Part shown: positions 48,501 to 55,737 of the stretch, in pieces | Layout: every line of letters starts with the position of its first letter | How positions within the stretch are numbered: the first letter of the stretch is position 1 | Assembly: GCA_022072025.1 (NCBI GenBank) | Contig: JAJVIP010000005.1 | Span: forward strand, 73,189 to 137,188 | Origin: Elusimicrobiota bacterium | GTDB lineage: Bacteria; Elusimicrobiota; Elusimicrobia; F11 | DNA length: 64,000 nucleotides | Direction: 5' to 3' | The notes under the pieces: generated by a model | Told to the model about the DNA's origin: nothing | What the model saw: the letters and a program-made list of their open reading frames with translations, nothing else | Databases searched by the model: none | Translations under genes and position numbers: made by a program

Positions 48501-51500
48501 TGAGGCTGGCTTGCTCACGCTCATCCAGCGTAATCGCACCCTCCGCATCTAACGCTTGAAATTTGGTCAGGGCCCGGTCACAAATGGCGGGCCCAAAAAC
48601 GGGGTCTTTAATAAAGTCTTCAAGGAAAGAAATTCTGTCATGGTTGGATTGCCGCTGCTTACGAATGATTGAGTCGATGAAACTTTGTGGAGCGGATTCC
48701 ACTGGGGGACTTTTTGGTTTCTTTTTTGGTTCAGTGTGATTTGGTGGTGGTACAACAACTGAATTCGAGGCGTTAACCGATTTTTCTGCGGCCTTTCTTC
48801 TTTTCTCCCTCTCCTCTCTATTTGCCTTTCGGGTTGCCTCTATAGTGCTTCGTGCTTCGTTAAACATCATTGAAAATTCTGAATTCGTATTCTCATGTCC
48901 CGCAAACGTCTCGAGGGCTTTCTCCACTGTAGTATCGTCATCAATGGGAACTTGGGTGGCCCAGGCGGTCATACCTGAAATAATATGGGCGCCGACCTCG
49001 GGAAGATGGGGATGCGCGGTGCGGCCCAGGTTTCCAAGGGCCTGGAAATTCGGATTTTCAGTTTCGAAACTTTCTTTGCAAGCTTGTTTTACGCGGGATA
49101 TCAGTTCCGATTTAAATGATAACCATTCACGCGCGAGACGAGCTTGGATGGAATAATCCGTCGGATCGAATTGGGGGGCGGAAGGCATCGTTCTATTTCC
49201 AATTTCATCATTGAGGAGTTGAAGGATTTCCCTCAAATCTGTGAGTGTTGTGTTCGGAAGTAGTCCTTCTTTAAACCCTTTAATTTCACTGATCAAAGTT
49301 TCAATATATTGATCTTCTTCTCCAGCGGGGATATTGACGCTCATGAGAATGGCCATAAGGCCCAGAACCGAAGCTGAGGCGGGAGAGAAATAAAAAAGAA
49401 ACCCAGAGAGCAACAACCCCGAAACGATGAAAAAACGCCGGTGTTGCCCCAGCCGTTTTTTGAGGCCAATCCAAACGAGGGCCAGCCCGATATCAGCGGT
49501 CACTTCATCGATGGATTTTTCTGCGTTGATGGACCTGAAGCCGGGGTGGGAACGGTAGTAGTCGACGACAGGCAAGGTGACTTCCTCATAAACTTTGAGA
49601 CGATTACGAAAAACCTCCGAGTTGTCATCGGCCCTATTCTCTTTTTTTCTTCGTTCATCCACTCGTGCGAAGAGTTTTTCGAGATCCACATCAAAATAAA
49701 TCACCGCATCAATCGAAATGTTGTTTTCTGATAGGAATGACGTTAATACTCTAGCTTGGTCAACATTTCTAGGATAACCATCTAAAAAGAAGCTTTGATT
49801 GTTCAGTCGTGAAATGAAATGGAAAACGATTTCATTCACCAATCCATCATTCACCATCTCTCCCTTAAGCATGATGTCATTAATTTCTTTTCCAAGCTCA
49901 TTTCCGGACCCACGCATGTTTCGAAGCATATCGCCGGTTGAAAGTTGTTTGGACCCGAACGTGGATTCAATTATTTTGGCTTGGGTTCCCTTCCCGGCGG
50001 CGGGAGGGCCGATGAGGATGAGATTCATGGGAGGTAAAAGGGAGGCCATGGTTTTGATCCATAAAAGTTTTGCTTTTAGGACGGTTCCATTCCATATAGA
50101 ACCTAGGCCCCGGCCAAGAGGCGTGCCGGGGCGACGATTCAACTGAATTATTTGGGCTAAATTATTTTTGATGGAGCTTAAACTTGGAATCTGGGGGGCC
50201 CTGATGGGGTTAAAAAACCAGGCGAGGCTGCGGAAGGTGGGGCGGGTGGCCAGCAATTGTTGTGCCAATTCCAGCCGTTTCGCGGGGGAAAAGGGGTGCG
50301 GGGAGAGAAAAAGGGGCTGGCCTTCAAATAATTTGTCGAGCGGGGTTTTTTCTTGGGAGAAAACCGAAAGGTATCGAGTGGCTTCTTCCTTATTTATATG
50401 GGTGATTTTCGGGACATAGGTCAAGACCCGATGGCCGCCCTTGGTCAGTTCGCGGGCCAGTCCGGCCGAGTGGAACCCGCCTGTCACAAGCAGGATGGGT
50501 TTTTGAGCGGTTGAAGTTTTTTGGGCGGCTTCCGCGGCGTTGATGGCGCTCAAAAGGTGGCGGGCCATGGCTCCGTCGCGTTGTTCGGCTTCTTGATAGA
50601 AGTCTTCAAAGGCGGACAATGTCCCCTCCTGACTTTCCTCGGCGAGTCGCGTTTGGCGACCTCCCCCTTGTGAACCATGGGAAGGAAAAGTTTTGTATTC
50701 ATCCCACTCTTCTTTGGTGAGTGAAAAATTCACTAATTTTTCTCTAAGAGAAAGTTTTTTCAATTGGGCCAGCAAGGTTCGTTCCTCTGTGGTGATGATA
50801 GCCGTCCCCATCACGCGTTCCTCTAAATCATTCACCTCTTTGAACAGAGCCTCTCCATCAACGGACTCAGAGAGATTCAGGTAACGAATATACCGGCTTA
50901 AGTGAGGGGTGGAAGTGAGTATCACCCCTTGCCGACGAGAAAGAGACTCGATGAAGGCGTAGAACTCTGAGTCCAATAAATGTCCCTGTTTGTAAGCCTT
51001 TATTTTCTCCGCCAACTCGGAGGTTTCTCTCCCGGATATTTTGGGTAACAGTTGGCCCATGAGAAGATTGCGGTCTTTCTCTACGGAATTCAGATCAAGG
51101 GATTGTTCAATTTTGAGGGCCTCGGCGAAGCGTTTGACATTTTGACCCACGCCCGTTTGGTGGGGAGTTTGAGCGAGAAGCCATTCGATATATCCTGCCA
51201 AAGACAAGTCCCCCGCTTGATACATTTCCATCTTCCGCACCCTCATTTTTAAGGCCGGGTTCAGGCGGTTTTCTTCTTCGAGCCGGAGGTTTTCTCTTTC
51301 CTTTTTTATCTGAACTTTCATGGAACCCATGAGTTTTGACGCTCGCCGGTAAGCGTCGATATTGGCTTGATAATGGGTTTCGTCATCAATGCCGAGGATC
51401 GGCGCTTGAAAGGGCGAACGCAGCGCGGCATGGATGGGGCCTGAAATTTTATTTTCTTTTAAAAAGAGGTCGGCTTTTTCCTTCAGAGTTGCCGGAAAGG

Positions 51501-51918
51501 GGAATTGTTTAAACCGGCTGATCTCAATGGGGCCCGATGCGCCTTCCAAAGCCATCAGTTCCACTTGATTTTGCGCGAGCAGAGTTTCCACCAATTTCCC
51601 GATGTTTTTTTGCGCTTCGAGGTTCATGTGAATGTCTTGGATATGAAGGATGGTCCGCGCATGGGGTGGAAGGGTTTTCGGTTCCTGGATTTTTCGGAGG
51701 TTTCCATAGGGGAATGAAAATTGCGAAGTTGTGGTAGGAGTGCGCGCCAGAATTTCGGTGGAGCGTGGGGGCTCATTGCCTTTGATCGATTTTTGTCTTT
51801 CATTCCAGAAATTGATTTCGGGGGAATAGGCGAGCAGGCAATTGTTTCCGAAGAGGATCAGGGAGAGCGCAAACGTGAAGGAGCGAAAAAACGTGTCGAG
51901 GGTATTGTTGAGTTTCAT
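45547..51918 (-). CDS. ChaN/TraB-like giant protein 3: adenylate kinase and TPR fusion
   Basis: The 2,123-residue protein is counted from the ATG at 51918. The upstream in-frame ATG at 51936 lies between the predicted box and -10, so it is unlikely to be the start. A signal peptide (about 1-31) precedes INFWNER and the ChaN/TraB-like module (about 85-540; D95, H97, E102, E125, GIDD, TGGFHSAGL). A REP-encoded stretch, RRPGTPLGRGLGS (595-607), links it to a complete short-lid adenylate kinase (about 631-815) with GPPAAGKGT, LSTGDMLR, FLDGYPRN and RADDNSEVFRNRL. Hydrophobic segments follow near 829-862. There is then a long helical and charged region, several membrane segments (about 1510-1700), TPR-like repeats (about 1743-1840) and an unrecognised C-terminus. 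No membrane segment lies between signal peptide and kinase, so the kinase is predicted outside the cytoplasm, which is odd for an ATP enzyme. The gene converges on the transposase element. Confidence 0.75.
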   Translation of the reverse strand: MKLNNTLDTFFRSFTFALSLILFGNNCLLAYSPEINFWNERQKSIKGNEPPRSTEILARTPTTTSQFSFPYGNLRKIQEPKTLPPHARTILHIQDIHMNLEAQKNIGKLVETLLAQNQVELMALEGASGPIEISRFKQFPFPATLKEKADLFLKENKISGPIHAALRSPFQAPILGIDDETHYQANIDAYRRASKLMGSMKVQIKKERENLRLEEENRLNPALKMRVRKMEMYQAGDLSLAGYIEWLLAQTPHQTGVGQNVKRFAEALKIEQSLDLNSVEKDRNLLMGQLLPKISGRETSELAEKIKAYKQGHLLDSEFYAFIESLSRRQGVILTSTPHLSRYIRYLNLSESVDGEALFKEVNDLEERVMGTAIITTEERTLLAQLKKLSLREKLVNFSLTKEEWDEYKTFPSHGSQGGGRQTRLAEESQEGTLSAFEDFYQEAEQRDGAMARHLLSAINAAEAAQKTSTAQKPILLVTGGFHSAGLARELTKGGHRVLTYVPKITHINKEEATRYLSVFSQEKTPLDKLFEGQPLFLSPHPFSPAKRLELAQQLLATRPTFRSLAWFFNPIRAPQIPSLSSIKNNLAQIIQLNRRPGTPLGRGLGSIWNGTVLKAKLLWIKTMASLLPPMNLILIGPPAAGKGTQAKIIESTFGSKQLSTGDMLRNMRGSGNELGKEINDIMLKGEMVNDGLVNEIVFHFISRLNNQSFFLDGYPRNVDQARVLTSFLSENNISIDAVIYFDVDLEKLFARVDERRKKENRADDNSEVFRNRLKVYEEVTLPVVDYYRSHPGFRSINAEKSIDEVTADIGLALVWIGLKKRLGQHRRFFIVSGLLLSGFLFYFSPASASVLGLMAILMSVNIPAGEEDQYIETLISEIKGFKEGLLPNTTLTDLREILQLLNDEIGNRTMPSAPQFDPTDYSIQARLAREWLSFKSELISRVKQACKESFETENPNFQALGNLGRTAHPHLPEVGAHIISGMTAWATQVPIDDDTTVEKALETFAGHENTNSEFSMMFNEARSTIEATRKANREEREKRRKAAEKSVNASNSVVVPPPNHTEPKKKPKSPPVESAPQSFIDSIIRKQRQSNHDRISFLEDFIKDPVFGPAICDRALTKFQALDAEGAITLDEREQASLRDKLNPEKNIRWSDRAALVSYLEQEHGVRFRQIPRPYGIMESHKMRRLRLEINASYKAHNPSQPIDDLVESSIFWLRENFNPNPNQREDVELAQYFAFVKLVLIKGSGHDISKVSNIIQRYRDLIPTLNAYYEKNPEQKERIHRYYQTMAHDFSDALPNAPDLISKSLERLSRLTLNIQELLSIKKSQDEIQAVAALILFLRLFPGFISFFLNTQVNIVRVCREKKIIKDPTTIEKAAGLIVGTYILLGRQNQSISVLVYNSDLSDKNWSFSFLELLFVFMDIQIILSDQQKRDAPDDSSHPLQLSSRNIFPGVDVNFARWYTEAVQREQNGIHQEFRFFDRTTWSPRAVAVLGGFYEDGIRRALFQEGITALVMMGIIWAWGLSLSALTAVQIERLALLFLVVKLILWLAGAFYFATLDHPTVVYGGEKQERALPYWVPSDSIFKVKLPFNRIHMLITGISNGLITLLPTVELVMLAFLDSDNLFPGLILYGVLSLFLYALVGGSHAHSNDDAHSSRDLLMLGHIDPLWLISGFFLVLASFAWGGVVYVSTWLKEQNPLFIFSWKRKQEEKGRKVTPKPIVRTTRTKAFQHQAPIKEGMGQTENAIKDNTAILQLFKDSTTSSEKDRWFTSANQLAVTYLEQKNYQDGIVVLSKALEIIENSRRYPLTDDLARVLDRQEPILRTTLARLYRNNGQVEQALSTLSVDGKPHPSIKEDQIAMNLFNSLHKRLDTIKGWAQHYIDHLFRIVGNHHGADSDQENAFWPLQTNEISADFITTLPLNREVDLIDQIKANLSKALAINPTFMQWRRAALENDRHAFSPLATLSENKAMQFLLETRIETQAHINQEKNKIQKALNSLPAGSTLYLPIKRSLASECGKAFALSPEDRDQNKKIEFIYANHSFYIQNATAFNLNLALDALPKDQGLLYVGLQTDRFAVDFKYLKERNIQFIALDEMISGWVGAQVSRLVIERFNAFTRALIAA
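50101..50162 (-). repeat. Half REP element inside the coding region of giant 3
   Basis: On the plus strand GGCCCCGGCCAAGAG leads to GCCGGGGCGACG (50125-50136), the right half of the REP family. AACTGAATTATTTGGGCTAA follows, matching the flank at 28155-28178 in reverse orientation. It is translated on the minus strand as part of QIIQLNRRPGTPLGRGLGS between the first module and the adenylate kinase. The frame is intact. Confidence 0.8.
50622..50675 (-). repeat. Probable short repeat insertion inside giant 3
   Basis: It encodes SQGGGRQTRLAEESQEG at about residues 416-432. This is the same interdomain loop where giant 2 carries its 89-bp palindrome and giant 1 has only a few residues. A small stem, GTCGC/GCGAC (50646-50660), is visible. 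The repeat nature is inferred from position and composition. Confidence 0.4.
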
Positions 51919-51925
51919 GACGGAG

Positions 51926-51957
51926 ATAATAGCCATCGATCATTAAAATCTTCTTAA
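51926..51957 (-). promoter_or_regulatory. Tandem 11-bp TTAA box and -10 for giant 3
   Basis: On the minus strand CTTAAGAAGATTTTAA gives TTAA at 51957-51954 and 51946-51943, 11 bases apart. Eleven bases later TATTAT (51931-51926) is a good -10. The ATG at 51918 follows after seven bases. This places the transcription start at or next to the ATG and excludes the longer start at 51936. Confidence 0.6.
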
Positions 51958-52068
51958 GAACTTGTAAATCTTTCGCAACAAATTTGTAACAGGCGGTTTA
52001 CAAGCCCCAGGCCAGTGTCTCATTAGCCCCAATGCGGTTTAGTTAAAAAAAAATTATTAGACACCAAT

Positions 52069-52164
52069 CGTCGCCCCGGCACGTTTTTGGCCGGGGCCCA
52101 GGTTTTCAACCTGTTGTTTAACAACATGTTTAAGACCTGGGCTCCCGCTTTCGCGGGAGCGACG
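52069..52164. repeat. REP/BIME-like double palindrome
   Basis: The outer arm CGTCGCCCCGGC (52069-52080) and inner TTTGGCCGGGGCCCAGGTT are followed by a spacer. The right half is diverged (AGACCTGGGCTCCCGC and GCGGGAGCGACG). A further short palindrome-like string, GATCCCTCACTGCGTTCGGG, lies at about 52190. The stretch from 51958 to 52260 has no gene. Confidence 0.85.
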
Positions 52165-52268
52165 GACCGTACCTTTTTATTCGAATCAAGAGATCCCTCA
52201 CTGCGTTCGGGATAACACTCCGTCGGTAACACAGAACGTTAAAGAGATACCTTTCATAAAAATTTCAA

Positions 52269-52284
52269 TGTGATATCGGTCACA
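52269..52284. promoter_or_regulatory. CRP/FNR-type palindrome upstream of the PorV-like gene
   Basis: TGTGATATCGGTCACA is a perfect TGTGA-N6-TCACA site, about 113 bases before the -10 of the gene at 52413. It matches the consensus of CRP-family regulators. Only one copy was seen, so chance is possible. Confidence 0.4.
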
Positions 52285-52357
52285 AGCGGCATATTCGAAT
52301 GGATTTAAAAAACACCTCTAAAAAACAAGGGGTTTTCAAGCTTGGTATTTAATCCTA

Positions 52358-52402
52358 AATTAACCCGGCCTTAAGGCGCTCTTAATCTCACCTTGTTACA
52401 GT
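52358..52402 (+). promoter_or_regulatory. Tandem 11-bp TTAA box and -10 for the PorV-TPR gene
   Basis: TTAA occurs at 52360, 52371 and 52382, exactly 11 bases apart, with CTTAAGGCGCTCTTAA in the middle. TTGTTAC and TGGTTAC follow in the same period. The -10-like TACAGT (52397-52402) sits 11 bases after the last TTAA, and the ATG at 52413 follows ten bases later. The arrangement is almost base-for-base that of the giant gene at 302. Confidence 0.6.
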
Positions 52403-52412
52403 TTGGTTACAT

Positions 52413-54395
52413 ATGAAAAACATTCAACCTAACCCCCTCATCCAAAAATTTCTCATCCTCTTTCTCGCGATGGGTCTTCTGGCAGGCTCGGCGGAGGCCG
52501 GGGCTGGAAGCACCACCGCGGACTTCCTTAAAATTGGAACCGGCGCCCGAGGCGCCGCCATGGGAGAATCCCAATCCGCCGTGACCGATGACGTCAACGC
52601 TTTCTATTGGAACCCCGCGGGCCTTTCTCGACTTCGCTATCAAGAACTCTCCGTGATGCACTACGAATTGGCGGAAAACGTCCGTTACAACCAAGCCGCC
52701 TATGCCCGCCCCCTCCCCAACAAGGGAACCTTCGCCTTGGGTCTCAATATTCTCGACTATGGAGATATCAGCGGATATGACGACAATGGCTTGGCCACGA
52801 GCCAGGTGAAGGCGCAAAATATGCTTTTGACCGGGGCCTGGGGCAAACAATTGATGGAAAAGTCTCCGTTGTTGGGAGGCGTCAGCGTTAAATATTTGAG
52901 TTCGGAATTGGCGGGATACAAAGCGTCCGGCATGATGATTGACTTGGGGCTCCTTTATCCCTTTGAGATGGGACGGCTTCGAGGCTTGTCATTGGCGGCC
53001 AATCTGCGCAATGTGGGCCCTGATATCAAATATGACCAAAACGGCTCTGAGCTTCCTCAAACCTTGGTTTTGGGCGCGGGGCTGGTGAGTTTGGGCGGAA
53101 ATCTCGCCTTGAGCGCTGATTATGTTTCTCCGAAAAGTGATGACGCCTATTTCGCGACGGGCCTTGAGTACACCGTGTTTAAGCTGTTGAAATTGCGCGT
53201 GGGTTACAACGGTCTTTCGGAATTTGTGGGAACCGGGCTGACCTATGGAATGGGGCTGCACTTTACGAATTGGAATATCGACTATGCCATGGTTCCTTTT
53301 GGAGATTTGGGAAACAGCAACCGCCTGAGCGTGGGCGTCCGTTTTGGCCGGGCCATGCAGCTCAAACAGGCCGACGAGCAAGTGGAGAATTCTTTCCGTC
53401 GAGCGGAGCGTCAATTGGCTTTGGGACAAGGAATTCAGTCTTACAGCACCGTGAGCGATTTGCTTCTCATCGCCCCTTGGCACAAACCGTCGGTGGAGCT
53501 CAAAGCGAAAATTGAGAAACAGTTCGAGGAAATGTCCCTGTCCAAAAACAAGGCGAAAATGGAAGCTGACATCGCCGACGCTTTCACCAATGCCAAGGCG
53601 GCCTTTGACCGCGATGAATTGGTGGAAGCCAAGAAAGGGTTCGATACCATCCTTCGTTTACAACCCGATCACGTGGGTTCGAAGGTGTATTTGGACCGGA
53701 TCACCAACCGGTATGCCAGCTTGGCTCACGAGTCCTTTAAACAAGGGATGAACCTTTATGCGGCGGGCGACTATGCGAATGCCATCAAGGCCTTTGAGAA
53801 GACGCTGACCATCAACCCGGCGCATAGCGATGCGTCGGCCCAATTGGAAAAAACAAAACAGGTCATGGCGGACACGAACCGTCGTCAACAAGAGCTTGAA
53901 CTTTTGGCGGGCGCAGGTGAAGCTTACAAGGCTGGTTTGGCGGCCTATCAGAAGAACAATCTGGAAGATGCCTTGGTCAAATTCGAAGAAGTGAAAGCCA
54001 AAGTTCCCGAATATGAAGAAGTGGGCCGCTATCTTGATTTGACGAAGGGCACGTTGGCGGCCGTGCTGTTTGAAGAGGCTCAAGTGAATGCCGACAATGG
54101 CCAATTGGCTGAGGCGGTCGTGAAGCTCAAACGGGCGGTGGAATTGAATCCCGCCGACACGCGTATTTCGCCCGCGTTGCAGAGCGCGGAGCGGGATTTG
54201 TCGATCAAAAACGCTGAAGAATCAAAGAATCTTTATAAACAAGGCTTGGAAGCCTACTTGAGCGGCCAAACAGAGAAGGCTGAGAAGCTGTGGAAACGCG
54301 CGTTGGAGCTTGACTCTTCCAATGAAGAAGCCTTGCAGGCGCTGTCCAAAATTGAGGAACAAAAGAAATATGCAAACCCTGACGAGGGGAAATAA
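52413..54395 (+). CDS. PorV/PorQ-like outer-membrane barrel fused to TPR repeats
   Basis: The 660-residue protein has a signal peptide (residues 1-29, cleavage after AEA). A PorV/PorQ (UPF0164)-type barrel domain covers about 33-325. It opens with TADFLKIGTGARGAAMG and FYWNPAGL, the family hallmark, and alternating aromatic/glycine strands follow. The C-terminal half (about 375-655) has helical TPR units such as AAGDYANAIKAFEKTLTINP and AVVKLKRAVELNPAD. PorV shuttles type IX cargo bearing C-terminal sorting domains; the window contains two such domains, so a related role is plausible but unproven. TPRs would lie in the periplasm. It is the first gene of an operon-like run of six and shares its promoter type with the giants. 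Confidence 0.8.
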   Translation: MKNIQPNPLIQKFLILFLAMGLLAGSAEAGAGSTTADFLKIGTGARGAAMGESQSAVTDDVNAFYWNPAGLSRLRYQELSVMHYELAENVRYNQAAYARPLPNKGTFALGLNILDYGDISGYDDNGLATSQVKAQNMLLTGAWGKQLMEKSPLLGGVSVKYLSSELAGYKASGMMIDLGLLYPFEMGRLRGLSLAANLRNVGPDIKYDQNGSELPQTLVLGAGLVSLGGNLALSADYVSPKSDDAYFATGLEYTVFKLLKLRVGYNGLSEFVGTGLTYGMGLHFTNWNIDYAMVPFGDLGNSNRLSVGVRFGRAMQLKQADEQVENSFRRAERQLALGQGIQSYSTVSDLLLIAPWHKPSVELKAKIEKQFEEMSLSKNKAKMEADIADAFTNAKAAFDRDELVEAKKGFDTILRLQPDHVGSKVYLDRITNRYASLAHESFKQGMNLYAAGDYANAIKAFEKTLTINPAHSDASAQLEKTKQVMADTNRRQQELELLAGAGEAYKAGLAAYQKNNLEDALVKFEEVKAKVPEYEEVGRYLDLTKGTLAAVLFEEAQVNADNGQLAEAVVKLKRAVELNPADTRISPALQSAERDLSIKNAEESKNLYKQGLEAYLSGQTEKAEKLWKRALELDSSNEEALQALSKIEEQKKYANPDEGK

Positions 54396-55737
54396 AAATT
54401 CAACCGTCATCTCCCCCCGGAAAGTTTGGGGGGGGATGACGGTCCTTTTTGTTTTCAGCCAATTTGTTTTTGCCGGTCTCAACGTCCAAACCCCGGAAGA
54501 TAAAATTCTCGCCAAGGGGTTTGCCGCTTACATGGACGGCGCGAACAAGCAGGCCCTCTCTTATTTCGAAGAGGTCATTCGCATCAATCCAAAAAACAAA
54601 GCGGCGCATCAAGGCCTTGAAAAAGTGAAGATACGCCTAAAAAAAGCGGAAGATGAAAAGATCGCGCGGGCGCTTCAACTATCGAAATCCAAAGTGAGAG
54701 AAGGGCGCGAGTTTTTAAAATCCAATGATGTGGTCGGCGCCATCGATTCTTTTCACGCGGCGCTGGACGCCACTCCCTCTTACAAACCGGCCCGCGCCGA
54801 ATTAACCTCCATAAAAAATCGAATGCAGAAAATTTCTGATAGAAAAAAGCTGAACTTGACCACGTGGGCTTTCGCGCGGGGTGTGTTGGCTTATCTGGAC
54901 CGCGATTGGGCGAAGGCTTACCGGATTTGGTCCGAACGTTCCCGCATGGAGCCCGACAACGTTCCACTCTCCAATGCCACGGCGAGAGCGGAAAACAATT
55001 TCAAGAAAATGATGGTCGCCGAGCAGGAAGATTTCTTCCGACGGGGCGGCCGAGCCTTTTATGAGCAAGGGCTTTATAAAGAAGCCCAAGATTCTTGGGG
55101 TAAAGTGTTGGCGCTGAGGCCAGATGACATCGAAGCGTTGGAAGGCCAGGCGCGGGCTGAAGAAGCAATCTTGCGCATTCAAGGCAAAGGCCGGTCGAAC
55201 GAATTGCACGATTTATTGGAACAGGGGTTGCAAGCCTACGCGTCGCAAGATTGGAAACGTTCCCTTTCTCTGTTCCAACAATTGGTCGATCTGGACCCCG
55301 AATTTTCAACCGCCAAAGAATACATCGCGAAAATCAATGAGCGGATGACCAGAAGCGATTATGTTCCTTCCGTGGTGGCGGGAGAGACTCTCTTCAGGCG
55401 AGCCAGACCCTCAAATCAAGGAAATGAAACAGTTCAGGTTCCAGACAAACTTGAGAATTTTTCAGATCGAAAAAGAGAATTGGAGTCTCAACTCAAACGC
55501 GATCCCGGAAATATCAATATTCAACGTGAACTCGATCTTGTGACAAGAGCGCAGGATGATGAAAGTGAAAAAATTTATAAGGAAGGCTTGATCGCCTACT
55601 CGCAAGGCAACCGCGTGATGGCCATCCAGCAATGGAAACAGGTGCTCGTGATTAACCCCGAGCATAAAAAAGCCGCGGCTGCGCTCAAAAAAGCTCGGGC
55701 CGAAGAGGAACGCAGCGCCGAAGGAGGCGCCGAGTGA
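54370..55737 (+). CDS. Exported TPR-repeat protein
   Basis: From the ATG at 54370, which overlaps the previous gene by 26 bases and has GAGGA about ten bases upstream, the product has 455 residues. A charged N-terminus (with RKVW) precedes a hydrophobic stretch, MTVLFVFSQFVFAG. An alternative start at the ATG of that stretch (54436) would give 433 residues but no basic n-region. The rest is TPR-like helical hairpins, for example QALSYFEEVIRINPKNK, AQDSWGKVLALRPDD and AIQQWKQVLVINPEHKKA. It probably scaffolds envelope partners encoded beside it. Its last codons overlap the GTG start of the TolC-like gene by four bases (GTGA), which indicates translational coupling. A terminator-like hairpin spans its signal-peptide codons. 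Confidence 0.75.
   Translation: MQTLTRGNKNSTVISPRKVWGGMTVLFVFSQFVFAGLNVQTPEDKILAKGFAAYMDGANKQALSYFEEVIRINPKNKAAHQGLEKVKIRLKKAEDEKIARALQLSKSKVREGREFLKSNDVVGAIDSFHAALDATPSYKPARAELTSIKNRMQKISDRKKLNLTTWAFARGVLAYLDRDWAKAYRIWSERSRMEPDNVPLSNATARAENNFKKMMVAEQEDFFRRGGRAFYEQGLYKEAQDSWGKVLALRPDDIEALEGQARAEEAILRIQGKGRSNELHDLLEQGLQAYASQDWKRSLSLFQQLVDLDPEFSTAKEYIAKINERMTRSDYVPSVVAGETLFRRARPSNQGNETVQVPDKLENFSDRKRELESQLKRDPGNINIQRELDLVTRAQDDESEKIYKEGLIAYSQGNRVMAIQQWKQVLVINPEHKKAAAALKKARAEEERSAEGGAE
54404..54455 (+). terminator. Hairpin with T-tract at the 5' end of the TPR gene
   Basis: CCGTCATCTCCCCCC (54404-54418) pairs with GGGGGGGGATGACGG (54428-54442) with one mismatch (a G-U pair in RNA), around a 9-base loop. 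TCCTTTTTGTTTT follows. This has the form of an intrinsic terminator, yet it lies inside the operon and inside codons of the next gene; it may be an attenuator or a palindromic insertion. Confidence 0.6.

Noticed and set aside
51919-51936. Upstream ATG giving MAIISVM at the start of giant 3
   Set aside because: It lies between the predicted box and the -10 TATTAT, so it would not be transcribed; the signal peptide is better from 51918.
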